Source of the DNA: an uncultured Clostridiaceae bacterium
Lineage (GTDB): Bacteria > Bacillota > Clostridia > TANB77 > CAG-508
DNA length: 6,517 nucleotides
Assembly: GCA_905198755.1 (NCBI GenBank)
Contig: CAJKDR010000057.1
Location: forward strand, 1-6,517
Direction: 5' to 3'
Positions within the stretch are counted from its first letter, which is position 1, and the number at the start of each line of letters is the position of its first letter. The notes beneath the pieces are model-generated. The model made no database searches and was not told the DNA's origin. It was given only the letters and a program-made list of their open reading frames with translations. Of the stretch, positions 1-5,940 are shown piece after piece. The translations under genes were made by a program, and so were the position numbers.

Positions 1-21
1 ATCTTTCAATTTTACTTTATT

Positions 22-50
22 ATATTACACTAAAAGGTAATTTTGTGCAA
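22..50 (-). promoter_or_regulatory. Divergent minus-strand sigma-A-like promoter
   Basis: Read on the minus strand there is a -35 box TTGCAC (plus-strand 45-50), a 17-base spacer and a -10 box TAATAT (22-27). Transcription would leave the window at its left edge, so a divergent gene probably lies just outside. The call rests only on the hexamers and their spacing in very AT-rich DNA, where chance matches are common. Confidence 0.35.
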
Positions 51-70
51 GTATTTTATAAAAGTTAATC

Positions 71-100
71 TTGATTTAATACCAAATAATAATGTATAAT
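71..100 (+). promoter_or_regulatory. Sigma-A-like promoter of the helicase gene
   Basis: A -35 box TTGATT (71-76) and a perfect -10 box TATAAT (95-100) are separated by 18 bases. The predicted transcript starts near 107, that is before the open helicase reading frame and well upstream of the GTG at 361. In that reading the first 250 bases of the transcript would be coding or a long leader. The two stop codons at 97 and 100 lie inside and next to the -10 box, so coding cannot extend further left. Confidence 0.5.
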
Positions 101-102
101 AG

Positions 103-360
103 GTAAAGAAAAAACAAAGAAGAAAAGAAAAAATAGAAGAAAATAAAAAGTTAGATACTCTTAGAGATAAAGAAGTAGCTAGATTATATTTATCTGGATT
201 AGGTTATAAAAAAATAGTTAATAGCCTTTCTAAAGAATATAAATGTAGTGCATCTACAGTTAAAAGAACTATAGAGAGATTAGGAATAAAAGAAAGAAAT
301 ATTTCTTTAGAAGATATAGAGTTTAATGAAAATAAGAAGTATGCCAAACATTCGTTTGGG
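103..360 (+). other. Open upstream extension of helicase frame, HTH-like
   Basis: The helicase frame has no stop between 103 and 1722, but this stretch contains no ATG, GTG or TTG in frame. Translated, it is lysine- and glutamate-rich at first and then gives a compact segment around bases 151-297 (DKEVARLYLSGLGYKKIV, then SASTVKRTIERLGI) that resembles a helix-turn-helix of the resolvase/terminase-small-subunit style. The most start-like codon is ATA at 133, preceded at 116-122 by a weak AAAGAAG site with 10 bases of spacing; a single A-to-G change would make it ATG. A product starting there would have 529 residues. Possible explanations are a rare AUA start, a mutated start, a sequencing error, or an untranslated remnant. 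The coding look is seen in the sequence; the DNA-binding role is inference. Confidence 0.5.
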
Positions 361-1722
361 GTGCCGAAAGTGACTAAACTAGAAAAAGAAGTTTTTAAGG
401 TAAAGTCTAAAAAAGATAAAGAAGATAATATAGTATTTTTAAATGAAGACTGTAAGAGATTATATGAAACGTCTAAAAATGCAGGGTCAGAAAGTAATAT
501 TAATGAACAGGAGATAGCTATTGAAACAATATTAAATAATCCTACAGTTAATTACTGTTTAAAAGGTAAAGCTGGTACAGGTAAAAGTTATTGTATTAAT
601 AGTTTATTACAGAGATTAACAGAAGAAGAAAGAAAAAAGACATTAGTAGTAGCTCCAACAGGAGTAGCTGCTTCTAATATTACATATACAACAGCTCATA
701 CAATACATTCAATATTTGAGTTATATACATTCGTACAAAGACAAGATGAACATATTAGGATACCTAAGATTTTATTAAATGTAGATAGAATTATCATTGA
801 TGAAATAGGTATGGTAAGAAAAGATGTATTTAATCAGTTAGTACGAATTATTAATAATGCTCAAAAATTAACAGGTAATAAAATACAGTTAATATTAGCA
901 GGAGATTTTGGACAGATTTCCCCTGTTGTTACAAAAGAAGATAAAACTGTAATGGATATTTATTACAAGGGAAGTGAAGATAAATATTTCTGTTTTGATA
1001 GTCCTTTATGGGATAGTTTAGATATTCATACAATAGTATTAAGAAATAATCATAGACATAATAATGATGATTGCGATGAATTACAGAAAGAATTTATTAA
1101 TATATGTGATGAGATTAAATTTGGAGCTATATCAGGATTAAAATGGTTAAATAATAACTTAAAACATACTGCTATAGAAGATGGAATATATCTTTGTGCT
1201 AATAATAAACAGGTTGATGTTTATAATAAAATGTATACAGATAAATTCACAGATAAAAAGACATATAATGCTATATGTTTTGGAGTAACAGAAGGAAGAA
1301 AATTACCAGTAAAACTTAGTTTAGAATTAGCAGTAGGTATGAAAATAATGACTCTTATTAATACAAAGAAATATAAGAATGGTAGTTTAGGAGTAATAAC
1401 AAAGCTTTATAAGGATAAGATTAAAGTAAAGTTAGATAATACAGGAAAAGAGGTTACTGTAAAATATACTGAATTTAAGATAAATGAAGAAACTGATGAA
1501 GTATTATATCAGTTACCAATAGCTATAGCATATGCTATTACTGTAAATAAAGCACAAGGATTAACATTAGAGAAAGTAAATATTGTTCCTGGCTTTTTTG
1601 CGGCAGGACAATTATATACAGCTATAACAAGAATAAAGAATGTACATAATATTAGTATTATTGGTGAATTAAAAGAAACTGATTTAGTTGTAGATACAAG
1701 AGCATTAAGTTTTATTGCTTAA
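361..1722 (+). CDS. PIF1/Dda-like superfamily 1B DNA helicase
   Basis: This protein is likely an ATP-driven 5'-3' DNA helicase used in phage or plasmid replication or recombination. Numbering from the GTG start, the motifs are: Walker A GKAGTGKS (69-76); motif Ia APTGVAA (98-104), followed by a TAHTIHS segment like that of PIF1/RecD relatives; Walker B IIIDEIGM (144-151); motif III GDFGQISPV (181-189); ITVNKAQGLT (393-402); and motif VI YTAITR (419-424). All hallmark motifs are present, so the core looks functional, and 453 residues is normal for compact phage helicases of the Dda/AAA_30 type. No Shine-Dalgarno site precedes the GTG at 361 and the frame is open upstream to 103, so this start is only the first conventional codon; the real one may be upstream. 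No terminator follows, and the next gene begins 61 bases later, so co-transcription is likely. The family assignment is firm; the exact biological role is inferred. Confidence 0.9.
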   Translation: MPKVTKLEKEVFKVKSKKDKEDNIVFLNEDCKRLYETSKNAGSESNINEQEIAIETILNNPTVNYCLKGKAGTGKSYCINSLLQRLTEEERKKTLVVAPTGVAASNITYTTAHTIHSIFELYTFVQRQDEHIRIPKILLNVDRIIIDEIGMVRKDVFNQLVRIINNAQKLTGNKIQLILAGDFGQISPVVTKEDKTVMDIYYKGSEDKYFCFDSPLWDSLDIHTIVLRNNHRHNNDDCDELQKEFINICDEIKFGAISGLKWLNNNLKHTAIEDGIYLCANNKQVDVYNKMYTDKFTDKKTYNAICFGVTEGRKLPVKLSLELAVGMKIMTLINTKKYKNGSLGVITKLYKDKIKVKLDNTGKEVTVKYTEFKINEETDEVLYQLPIAIAYAITVNKAQGLTLEKVNIVPGFFAAGQLYTAITRIKNVHNISIIGELKETDLVVDTRALSFIA

Positions 1723-1783
1723 ATAAAAAGCAGTTAAAAAATACAATACATAAATTAAGATTATATGAAAGGAAATTAAAATT

Positions 1784-2899
1784 ATGGATAAAAGAAAAGT
1801 AATGACAGGACATTATCAGGAAAATATGTTTGGAGATTTAATGGATAGAGAAGATTATTTTCATAAGCTGCCGAACCTTTCAAGAAGACAGGTAGAACTT
1901 CCTAAGGAAAAAGAGAAAGTATTTTTTATAAAAGAAGATGAAATTGATTGGGGATTAAGAAGCCAAGAGCTATTAGATGAAGAAAAAAATACGATATATG
2001 AAGTATATGATTTAACTGAATGTCCAGAAGATGCAACAATATATAGAGATTTATTTAACGCTAATGATTATATTACTGCATTAAAATTAGGAATGAAATT
2101 AGCTGATTATACAATTACAGAGGCTGGATTTGGAGCAGACTTAGGAGCAGAAAAATTCATAAATATTAAATGTAGAACAGCTCAAATTAAACCAGATGCA
2201 GTAGTATGCATAGCGACGATGAAAGCATTAAAATATCATGGTGGAGTTTCAAAAGAAGAAATAAAGCAAGAAAATATAGAAGCATTAGAAAAGGGAACTA
2301 AAAATCTATTTAAGCATATAGAAAATCTAAAGAATAAATTCGGATTAAATGTAATAGTAGCAATAAATAAATATGTAGATGACTCAGAAAAAGAAATAGA
2401 ATTTTTAAGAAACAAACTAGAAGAAAATAATGTAGAAATGAGTTTAGTTGAAAGTTGGGAGCATGGAGGAAAAGGAGCTATAGATTTAGCAGAAAAAGTA
2501 GTAAATCTATGTGAAAAAGAAACAAAACTAAATTACACATACAATTTAAATAGTTCAATAGAAGAAAAAATAGAAAAAATATCTGAAGAAATATATGGTG
2601 CAGAAGGAATAGAAATAAGTTCAGAGGCATTAGAAAAGATAAAATTCATAAAAGATAATGGATATGATAAAATGCCAATATGTATAGCAAAAACACAATA
2701 TTCATTTTCAGATGACAGTAAAAACTTAGAATGTTCAGAACCATTTAAAATACATGTGCAAGATGTAATATTAAATGCAGGAGCAGAATTTATAGTAATA
2801 ATTACAGGAAAAATATTTACAATGCCAGGACTACCAAAAGTACCAGCAGCAGAGAACATAGATATAAATAGCAATGGAGAAATAGAGGGATTATTCTAA
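1784..2899 (+). CDS. fhs: Chimera: phage-like N-terminus + FTHFS C-terminal half
   Basis: The start is supported by AAAGGA (1768-1773), 10 bases before ATG. Residues 1 to about 105 are unrecognised (charged, rich in D, E and K) and follow a phage-like helicase. From about residue 107 (base 2102) the sequence is the C-terminal 265 residues of formate-tetrahydrofolate ligase, which makes 10-formyl-THF from formate, THF and ATP. Recognisable blocks are TEAGFGADLGAEKF (112-125), VAINKYVDD (192-200), ESWEHGGKGA (223-232), CIAKTQYSFSDD (300-311), MPGLPKVPAAE (347-357) and the typical GLF end. The family is normally about 556 residues. The missing N-terminal half carries the nucleotide-binding P-loop, so no ligase activity is expected. 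The switch falls at an ALKLGMKLADY stretch, close to the ALKLADY-like sequence normal for the enzyme, suggesting recombination or misjoining at short similarity. Isoleucine codons turn almost wholly to ATA after the switch, supporting two origins. Confidence 0.8.
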   Translation: MDKRKVMTGHYQENMFGDLMDREDYFHKLPNLSRRQVELPKEKEKVFFIKEDEIDWGLRSQELLDEEKNTIYEVYDLTECPEDATIYRDLFNANDYITALKLGMKLADYTITEAGFGADLGAEKFINIKCRTAQIKPDAVVCIATMKALKYHGGVSKEEIKQENIEALEKGTKNLFKHIENLKNKFGLNVIVAINKYVDDSEKEIEFLRNKLEENNVEMSLVESWEHGGKGAIDLAEKVVNLCEKETKLNYTYNLNSSIEEKIEKISEEIYGAEGIEISSEALEKIKFIKDNGYDKMPICIAKTQYSFSDDSKNLECSEPFKIHVQDVILNAGAEFIVIITGKIFTMPGLPKVPAAENIDINSNGEIEGLF

Positions 2900-2915
2900 A
2901 AATTTGTATAAAATT

Positions 2916-2969
2916 ATCACTTTTGTAAAAAATAAGATAAAACTAAATTTTTACAAAGGTGATTTTTTT
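2916..2969 (+). terminator. Rho-independent terminator after fhs
   Basis: Arms 2916-2931 and 2948-2963 can form a 16-bp stem (15 Watson-Crick pairs and one U-G) with a 16-base loop, followed by a T tract through 2969. It starts 16 bases after the fhs stop codon. The 3' arm contains the sleB ribosome binding site, so the same structure can act in two ways. Confidence 0.75.
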
Positions 2970-2972
2970 ATG
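2955..2972 (+). promoter_or_regulatory. sleB ribosome binding site inside hairpin arm
   Basis: AAAGGTGA (2955-2962) lies 7 bases before the ATG at 2970 and fixes the start of sleB. All eight bases are paired in the preceding hairpin. Read-through RNA from fhs would therefore hide the site, while a transcript starting inside or after the 5' arm would leave it free. I found no convincing sigma-G or sigma-A promoter between 2900 and 2950. Confidence 0.6.
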
Positions 2973-3659
2973 GAATTTAAAAATAAAAGAAATAAAATAG
3001 CTTTTACATTATTAATCATATTTATAATACTTCTTATTTTATATAATATGTTTTTAGAAAACAATATAGTATTAGGACTATCAAAGTATGGTTCTAGAGG
3101 AAGCGAAGTAACACAAATACAGACAAAATTAAAAAGATGGGGATATTATAAAGGAAATGTAGATGGAATATATGGAAGCGGAACCCTAAGTGCGGTAAAA
3201 TTATTTCAAAAGAAAAATGGATTAACAGTAGATGGAATAGCAGGAACAAAAACTTTAAATGCAATGGGAATATATAACTCATCAAATAGTAGTAGCAGTA
3301 GTTCAAATTCAACAAATTTGAATTTATTAAGCAGATTGGTATATGGAGAAGCAAGAGGAGAACCATATTCAGGACAAGTAGCGGTAGCTGCAGTTGTATT
3401 AAATAGAGTAAAAAGCTCTTCATTTCCCAATACAGTATCAGGAGTTATATATCAATCAGGAGCATTTGATGTAGTAAGTGATGGACAAATAAATATGACA
3501 CCAAACGAAACAGCAAAAAAAGCAGCACAAGATGCAATAAACGGATGGGATCCATCATATGGAGCAATATACTATTTTAATCCAAGCACAGCAACAAACA
3601 AATGGATATGGTCGAGACCAATGACAGTAAAAATAGGAAAACATAGATTTTGTAAATAA
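2970..3659 (+). CDS. sleB: Spore cortex-lytic enzyme SleB
   Basis: SleB is a spore-cortex lytic transglycosylase that cleaves muramic-delta-lactam-containing peptidoglycan during germination. The 229-residue product has a positively charged N-terminus and one hydrophobic segment (about residues 10-29) acting as signal peptide or anchor. It is followed by a PG_binding_1 domain (about 39-100, with VDGIYGSGT and VDGIAGTKT repeats), a Ser/Asn-rich linker (103-118) and a Hydrolase_2 domain (119-229). YGEARGE (125-131) holds the expected catalytic glutamate, probably E127; GQVAVAAVVLNRV and YYFNPSTA are also typical. Length and order match the family. The ATG at 2970 was chosen over an in-frame TTG at 2904 because it has AAAGGTGA in front and gives a clean signal sequence. 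The partner gene ypeB, next to sleB in Bacillus, is absent: a terminator and a convergent gene follow. Export into the developing spore's intermembrane space is known for the family. Confidence 0.93.
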   Translation: MEFKNKRNKIAFTLLIIFIILLILYNMFLENNIVLGLSKYGSRGSEVTQIQTKLKRWGYYKGNVDGIYGSGTLSAVKLFQKKNGLTVDGIAGTKTLNAMGIYNSSNSSSSSSNSTNLNLLSRLVYGEARGEPYSGQVAVAAVVLNRVKSSSFPNTVSGVIYQSGAFDVVSDGQINMTPNETAKKAAQDAINGWDPSYGAIYYFNPSTATNKWIWSRPMTVKIGKHRFCK

Positions 3660-3672
3660 ATTATAAAACTAT

Positions 3673-3703
3673 AAAACCGAAATAAATCATTTATTTCGGT
3701 TTT
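3673..3703. terminator. Bidirectional terminator between sleB and XRE gene
   Basis: A perfect 15-base inverted repeat (AAAACCGAAATAAAT at 3673-3687 and its complement at 3689-3703) with one central base folds to a strong hairpin with A and T runs on both outer sides. It lies 14 bases after the sleB stop and touches the stop codon of the convergent minus-strand gene, so it can serve both. Confidence 0.85.
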
Positions 3704-3909
3704 CAGGCATCATTCTCAAATTTAATTAAGTCCTCAAGAGAACAATCTAGGTATTTGCAAAAATCTTCTAAATATTTAAAAGAAATAGAAGAAGTTTCAC
3801 CATAAATAACTCTATTTAAATTACGGGAAGTAATATTCATATTTTGACAAAGCCAATACTTAGACTTATGTTTTTTTCTTAAAAGTTCTTCTATATTAAA
3901 AACAATCAT
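3703..3909 (-). CDS. Small XRE/Cro-type HTH regulator
   Basis: This is a 68-residue protein consisting almost only of one helix-turn-helix domain of the Cro/C1 (HTH_26-like) kind. It has an N-terminal helix (NIEELLRKKHKSKYWLCQNM), the recognition region ITSRNLNRVIYGETSSIS and the closing FKYLEDFCKYLDCSLEDLIKF typical of the family. The start was set at 3909 because a perfect GGAGG (plus-strand 3915-3919) lies 5 bases upstream; a longer reading to 4017 adds a hydrophobic, AT-rich extension without a ribosome site. It is convergent with sleB and divergent from the prepilin-like gene at 4039, with 129 bases between. The natural inference is that it controls that promoter and perhaps its own. No ligand or dimerisation domain is present. 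No clear promoter was recognised for it. Confidence 0.85.
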   Translation of the reverse strand: MIVFNIEELLRKKHKSKYWLCQNMNITSRNLNRVIYGETSSISFKYLEDFCKYLDCSLEDLIKFENDA

Positions 3910-3972
3910 TTGAACCTCCAAACGATAACAAATATAAATTTCATATAAAATTTTAATACACGAAAAAAATAT

Positions 3973-4000
3973 AAATAAGATATTTACAAATACCTTATTT
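3973..4000. promoter_or_regulatory. Candidate operator dyad over pilin-1 promoter
   Basis: Two 13-base arms (3973-3985 and 3988-4000) match as an inverted repeat at 12 of 13 positions around a 2-base centre. The dyad straddles the -35 box TTTACA (3983-3988). A dimeric regulator bound here would block RNA polymerase. The divergent XRE gene is the obvious candidate, but that is inference. A second, weaker AT-only dyad lies at 3936-3953 (16 of 18 symmetric positions). Confidence 0.5.
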
Positions 4001-4011
4001 AAAAGTATAAT
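3983..4011 (+). promoter_or_regulatory. Sigma-A promoter of prepilin-like gene 1
   Basis: The -35 box TTTACA (3983-3988, 5 of 6 consensus), a 17-base spacer and a perfect TATAAT (4006-4011) form a strong vegetative promoter. The predicted start near 4018 gives a leader of about 20 bases that carries AAGGAGG at 4021-4027, 11 bases before the ATG. The gene at 5116 has exactly the same two hexamers and spacing. Confidence 0.7.
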
Positions 4012-4038
4012 ACACAAAAAAAGGAGGAAAAATATAAA

Positions 4039-4098
4039 ATGAAATCAAAAATAAATACCCAAAAAGGAATTACATTGGTAGCACTAGTAATAACAATA
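4039..4098 (+). repeat. Signal-coding repeat shared by the two pilin genes, copy 1
   Basis: The first 60 bases of this gene match the first 60 bases of the gene at 5116 (5116-5175) at 53 positions, including synonymous third positions. The proteins diverge strongly after this signal and membrane segment. This indicates tandem duplication with selection or gene conversion acting on the export signal. Confidence 0.7.
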
Positions 4099-5022
4099 AT
4101 TGTGCTACTAATTCTAGCAATGGTAAGTATAAAAATAGCATTAGATGGAGGATTAATAACAAAAGCATCAAAAGCAACAGATACACATACAATAGAAGCG
4201 GATAAAGAAGCAATACAATTAGGATATGCAAATTATAAAATGCAAAGTTATGATAACAATAAAACAATAAGTGACCTGGAAATTTTAAAAGAAGCATTTG
4301 TTAATAATGAAAATGTTGAAGAAGACCATAGTAATGAGGGAATAATTATTTTTATTAATAAAGATAAAAATATATCAATTAAAGTGTTTGAATCAAATTT
4401 AGAAGAAAAAGATAATAAAACATATGCTAATTTTGTATATAACAATCATGTATATAGAATGACAATATCTTCTTCTGGTATAGATGATATAGAATTGATA
4501 GGAGAAGAATTAACAGTAGATGGAGCAAAAGTTACAAGAAATGAGACGAGTTGGACTATAGATTTTGGAAACTATAATGGTAAAGAAAGAAAATATCAAT
4601 TATCATTCATAGGCAATGTTACTAATATTTCAAATGCATGGTGGAAATTAAGCGATGAAGAAAAAAGTTCTTTGAATAAACAAACACCTACAACAGATTA
4701 TGCGGATGTACAAACAATTGCAACTTCAGATGATGGAAAATGGATTGCATATATGAATGCATCAAGTTCAAGAAAGTCAGCAGATGGAGAATTCTTTATG
4801 ATAATGCCAGATCCTTATAAGGTATATTTATTTACAATTTCATCAAATTCAAAAATAGGAAATGAAAAAGTGGAACAATATACATGGTATTACACAGAAG
4901 ATAGTAGTGGCTTTACAAATGCACAAAAATATACAGGAGAGTCACCTGTAAGCAAAGATGATTTTACAATGATAATAGATAATATGCCTGATTTAGTAGA
5001 TAGAATGTTAAAAAGTTTTTAA
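4039..5022 (+). CDS. Prepilin-like protein with class III signal (paralog 1)
   Basis: This 327-residue protein begins with a short basic leader ending in QKG (G10), followed by ITLVALVITIIVLLILAMVSI, the type IV prepilin N-terminal cleavage and hydrophobic assembly segment (about residues 11-33). Prepilin peptidase should cut after G10. Position +5 of the mature protein is alanine instead of the usual glutamate, a variant that I recall as frequent in Clostridia. The rest (35-327) is a soluble extracellular domain I do not recognise, with a WTIDFGNYNGKERKYQLSF stretch and a C-terminal EQYTWYY...LLKSF-like ending shared with the next gene. No pilus ATPase, platform protein or peptidase is encoded nearby, so the machinery must be elsewhere or the product stays as a membrane-anchored surface protein. 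It has its own promoter, strong ribosome site and terminator. The pilin-like class is firm; assembly into a pilus is inference. Confidence 0.85.
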   Translation: MKSKINTQKGITLVALVITIIVLLILAMVSIKIALDGGLITKASKATDTHTIEADKEAIQLGYANYKMQSYDNNKTISDLEILKEAFVNNENVEEDHSNEGIIIFINKDKNISIKVFESNLEEKDNKTYANFVYNNHVYRMTISSSGIDDIELIGEELTVDGAKVTRNETSWTIDFGNYNGKERKYQLSFIGNVTNISNAWWKLSDEEKSSLNKQTPTTDYADVQTIATSDDGKWIAYMNASSSRKSADGEFFMIMPDPYKVYLFTISSNSKIGNEKVEQYTWYYTEDSSGFTNAQKYTGESPVSKDDFTMIIDNMPDLVDRMLKSF

Positions 5023-5035
5023 ATGAAATCAATAT

Positions 5036-5076
5036 AAAAGATACAATTTTTTGTTTACAAAATTGTATCTTTTTAT
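5036..5076 (+). terminator. Terminator of prepilin-like gene 1
   Basis: Perfect 15-bp stem (arms 5036-5050 and 5059-5073) with an 8-base loop, ending in a T run. It begins 14 bases after the stop codon. Its loop and 3' arm overlap the -35 box and spacer of the next gene's promoter. Confidence 0.85.
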
Positions 5077-5082
5077 TATAAT
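5054..5082 (+). promoter_or_regulatory. Sigma-A promoter of prepilin-like gene 2
   Basis: TTTACA (5054-5059), a 17-base spacer and TATAAT (5077-5082) repeat the hexamers and spacing of the first pilin promoter. The -35 box sits in the loop of the upstream terminator. The transcript would start near 5089 and carries AAAAGGAG (5098-5105), 10 bases before the ATG. Confidence 0.65.
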
Positions 5083-5115
5083 ATAGATATGTAACATAAA
5101 AGGAGAATTAAACAA

Positions 5116-5616
5116 ATGAAAGAGAAATTAAATACCCAAAAAGGAATCACCTTGGTAGCACTAGTAATCACAATAATAATAATGATAATATTAGCAGGAG
5201 TCACTGTGAAAATTGCTACAAGTGGAGGATTAATTGAAGAAACTCAAAATGCAACTAACCAATTCACAGAGGAGCAAGAAAAAGAAAAAGTAAGAGAAGG
5301 ATATTTGGCATATAAAAATTTAAAAATGGTGGATGATGATGCTATACTTACAGTAGAAGATGCTTCTTCTGTAACTGGAAATGCAACAAAGGGATGGGTA
5401 GTAACATTTGAAAGTGAAAATGGAAATAGAATGTATAAAATAACTAAAGATGGAAAAGTTTCTAACTATGATCCAGAAAATGAACCATTGGCAGATAATT
5501 GGTATGAATTTACTGAAGAAGAAAGTAAAATAATAATATATAATGATGATGCACCACGGATATTTAATAGTAGCTTCAAAAGGAATGACAGGTATAGGAA
5601 TTGTATCAATGAATGA
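5116..5616 (+). CDS. Prepilin-like paralog 2, N-terminal part (frameshifted)
   Basis: The 166-residue reading frame starts with the same leader and membrane segment as the gene at 4039 (NTQKG, then ITLVALVITIIIMIILAGV), again with alanine at mature position +5. Residues 35-145 form the start of a soluble domain (GGLIEETQNATNQF, then EGYLAYKNLKM, comparable to GGLITKASKATDTH and GYANYKM in paralog 1). After about residue 145 the frame stops resembling anything: the last 21 residues (PRIFNSSFKRND and on) are probably out-of-frame sequence, because the C-terminal half of the paralog continues in the +1 frame (5555-5890). A net gain of one base near 5550-5558 explains this. The promoter, AAAAGGAG site and terminator are intact, so the truncated product could still be made and exported. 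A sequencing error cannot be excluded. Confidence 0.75.
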   Translation: MKEKLNTQKGITLVALVITIIIMIILAGVTVKIATSGGLIEETQNATNQFTEEQEKEKVREGYLAYKNLKMVDDDAILTVEDASSVTGNATKGWVVTFESENGNRMYKITKDGKVSNYDPENEPLADNWYEFTEEESKIIIYNDDAPRIFNSSFKRNDRYRNCINE

Positions 5617-5890
5617 ACCAAATGCAAAGGATATATTAAAGATTTCTCTTAATGATAAATCATACTGGTTTGCATTAAATGATACAGGAAAAAATGCTAT
5701 AGAAAGTGGAGCGGGGAGAACAATTGAAAAGTACAAATGGTATGTATCAGATGATGTAAGTAATTTTGTTAATTTTAGAATTTGTACTGATACTAATCCA
5801 ATAAGTATATCTGATTTTTCTGAATGTACTATATATAGTGAATCATATTTAAATAGAATCATAAAGAGTTTTAGTAAACAAAATTCATGA
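5543..5890 (+). pseudogene. C-terminal part of prepilin-like paralog 2, out of frame
   Basis: The +1 frame opens after tandem stops at 5531-5536 and encodes GYLIVASKG from 5558 on, ending at a TGA (5888-5890). Its last third aligns by eye with the end of paralog 1: IEKYKWYVSDD against VEQYTWYYTED, TNPISISDF against ESPVSKDDF, and SYLNRIIKSF against DLVDRMLKSF. The segment GYLIVAS also fits GKWIAYMNAS in paralog 1, which follows a DD pair in both. This is therefore the displaced second half of the gene at 5116, giving a repaired product of roughly 256 residues. The three ATG codons at 5543-5551 have no ribosome site and are not a plausible independent start. Confidence 0.7.
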
Positions 5891-5897
5891 TAAGAGC

Positions 5898-5929
5898 AAA
5901 AGTTCTAGTTTAATACTAGAACTTTTTTT
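5898..5929 (+). terminator. Terminator of prepilin-like paralog 2
   Basis: Perfect 12-bp stem (AAAAGTTCTAGT at 5898-5909 with its complement at 5915-5926), 5-base loop and a run of seven T residues ending at 5929. It lies 7 bases after the stop codon and ends just before comF-like coding sequence. Confidence 0.85.
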
Positions 5930-5940
5930 GTAAATTTATT

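Noticed and set aside
2533..2874. Minus-strand open frame of 113 codons opposite the FTHFS part
   Set aside because: The plus strand is clearly FTHFS; the antisense frame has no motif or ribosome site and is a by-product of biased codons.
2900..2950. Sigma-G promoter for sleB
   Set aside because: GTATA at 2906-2910 and AAAACTA at 2939-2945 are too far apart (28 bases) and the -10 match is poor.
2904..2969. In-frame TTG start 66 bases upstream of the sleB ATG
   Set aside because: No ribosome site precedes it, it reads through the terminator hairpin, and the ATG at 2970 has AAAGGTGA and a clean signal sequence.
3094..3430. Two minus-strand open frames opposite sleB
   Set aside because: They lie antisense to well-conserved SleB domains and encode leucine- or phenylalanine-rich low-complexity sequence.
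3920..4000. Minus-strand promoter for the XRE gene
   Set aside because: Several TATATT- and TATTAA-like boxes exist, but none has an acceptable -35 box at 16-18 bases.
3910..4017. Longer minus-strand start for the XRE gene
   Set aside because: The extension is hydrophobic AT-rich sequence without a ribosome site, while GGAGG lies 5 bases before the ATG at 3909.
4070..4445. Minus-strand open frames opposite prepilin-like gene 1
   Set aside because: They are leucine- and serine-rich antisense shadows of an A-rich coding strand.
5320..5862. Minus-strand open frame of 180 codons opposite the frameshifted pilin gene
   Set aside because: It is long because the plus strand is A-rich; the product is a hydrophobic I/F/S-rich sequence without motifs, and plus-strand similarity to paralog 1 is much stronger.
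5543..5890. Independent small gene starting at the ATG triplets
   Set aside because: No ribosome site is present, and the sequence aligns with the C-terminal half of paralog 1, so it is a displaced fragment.
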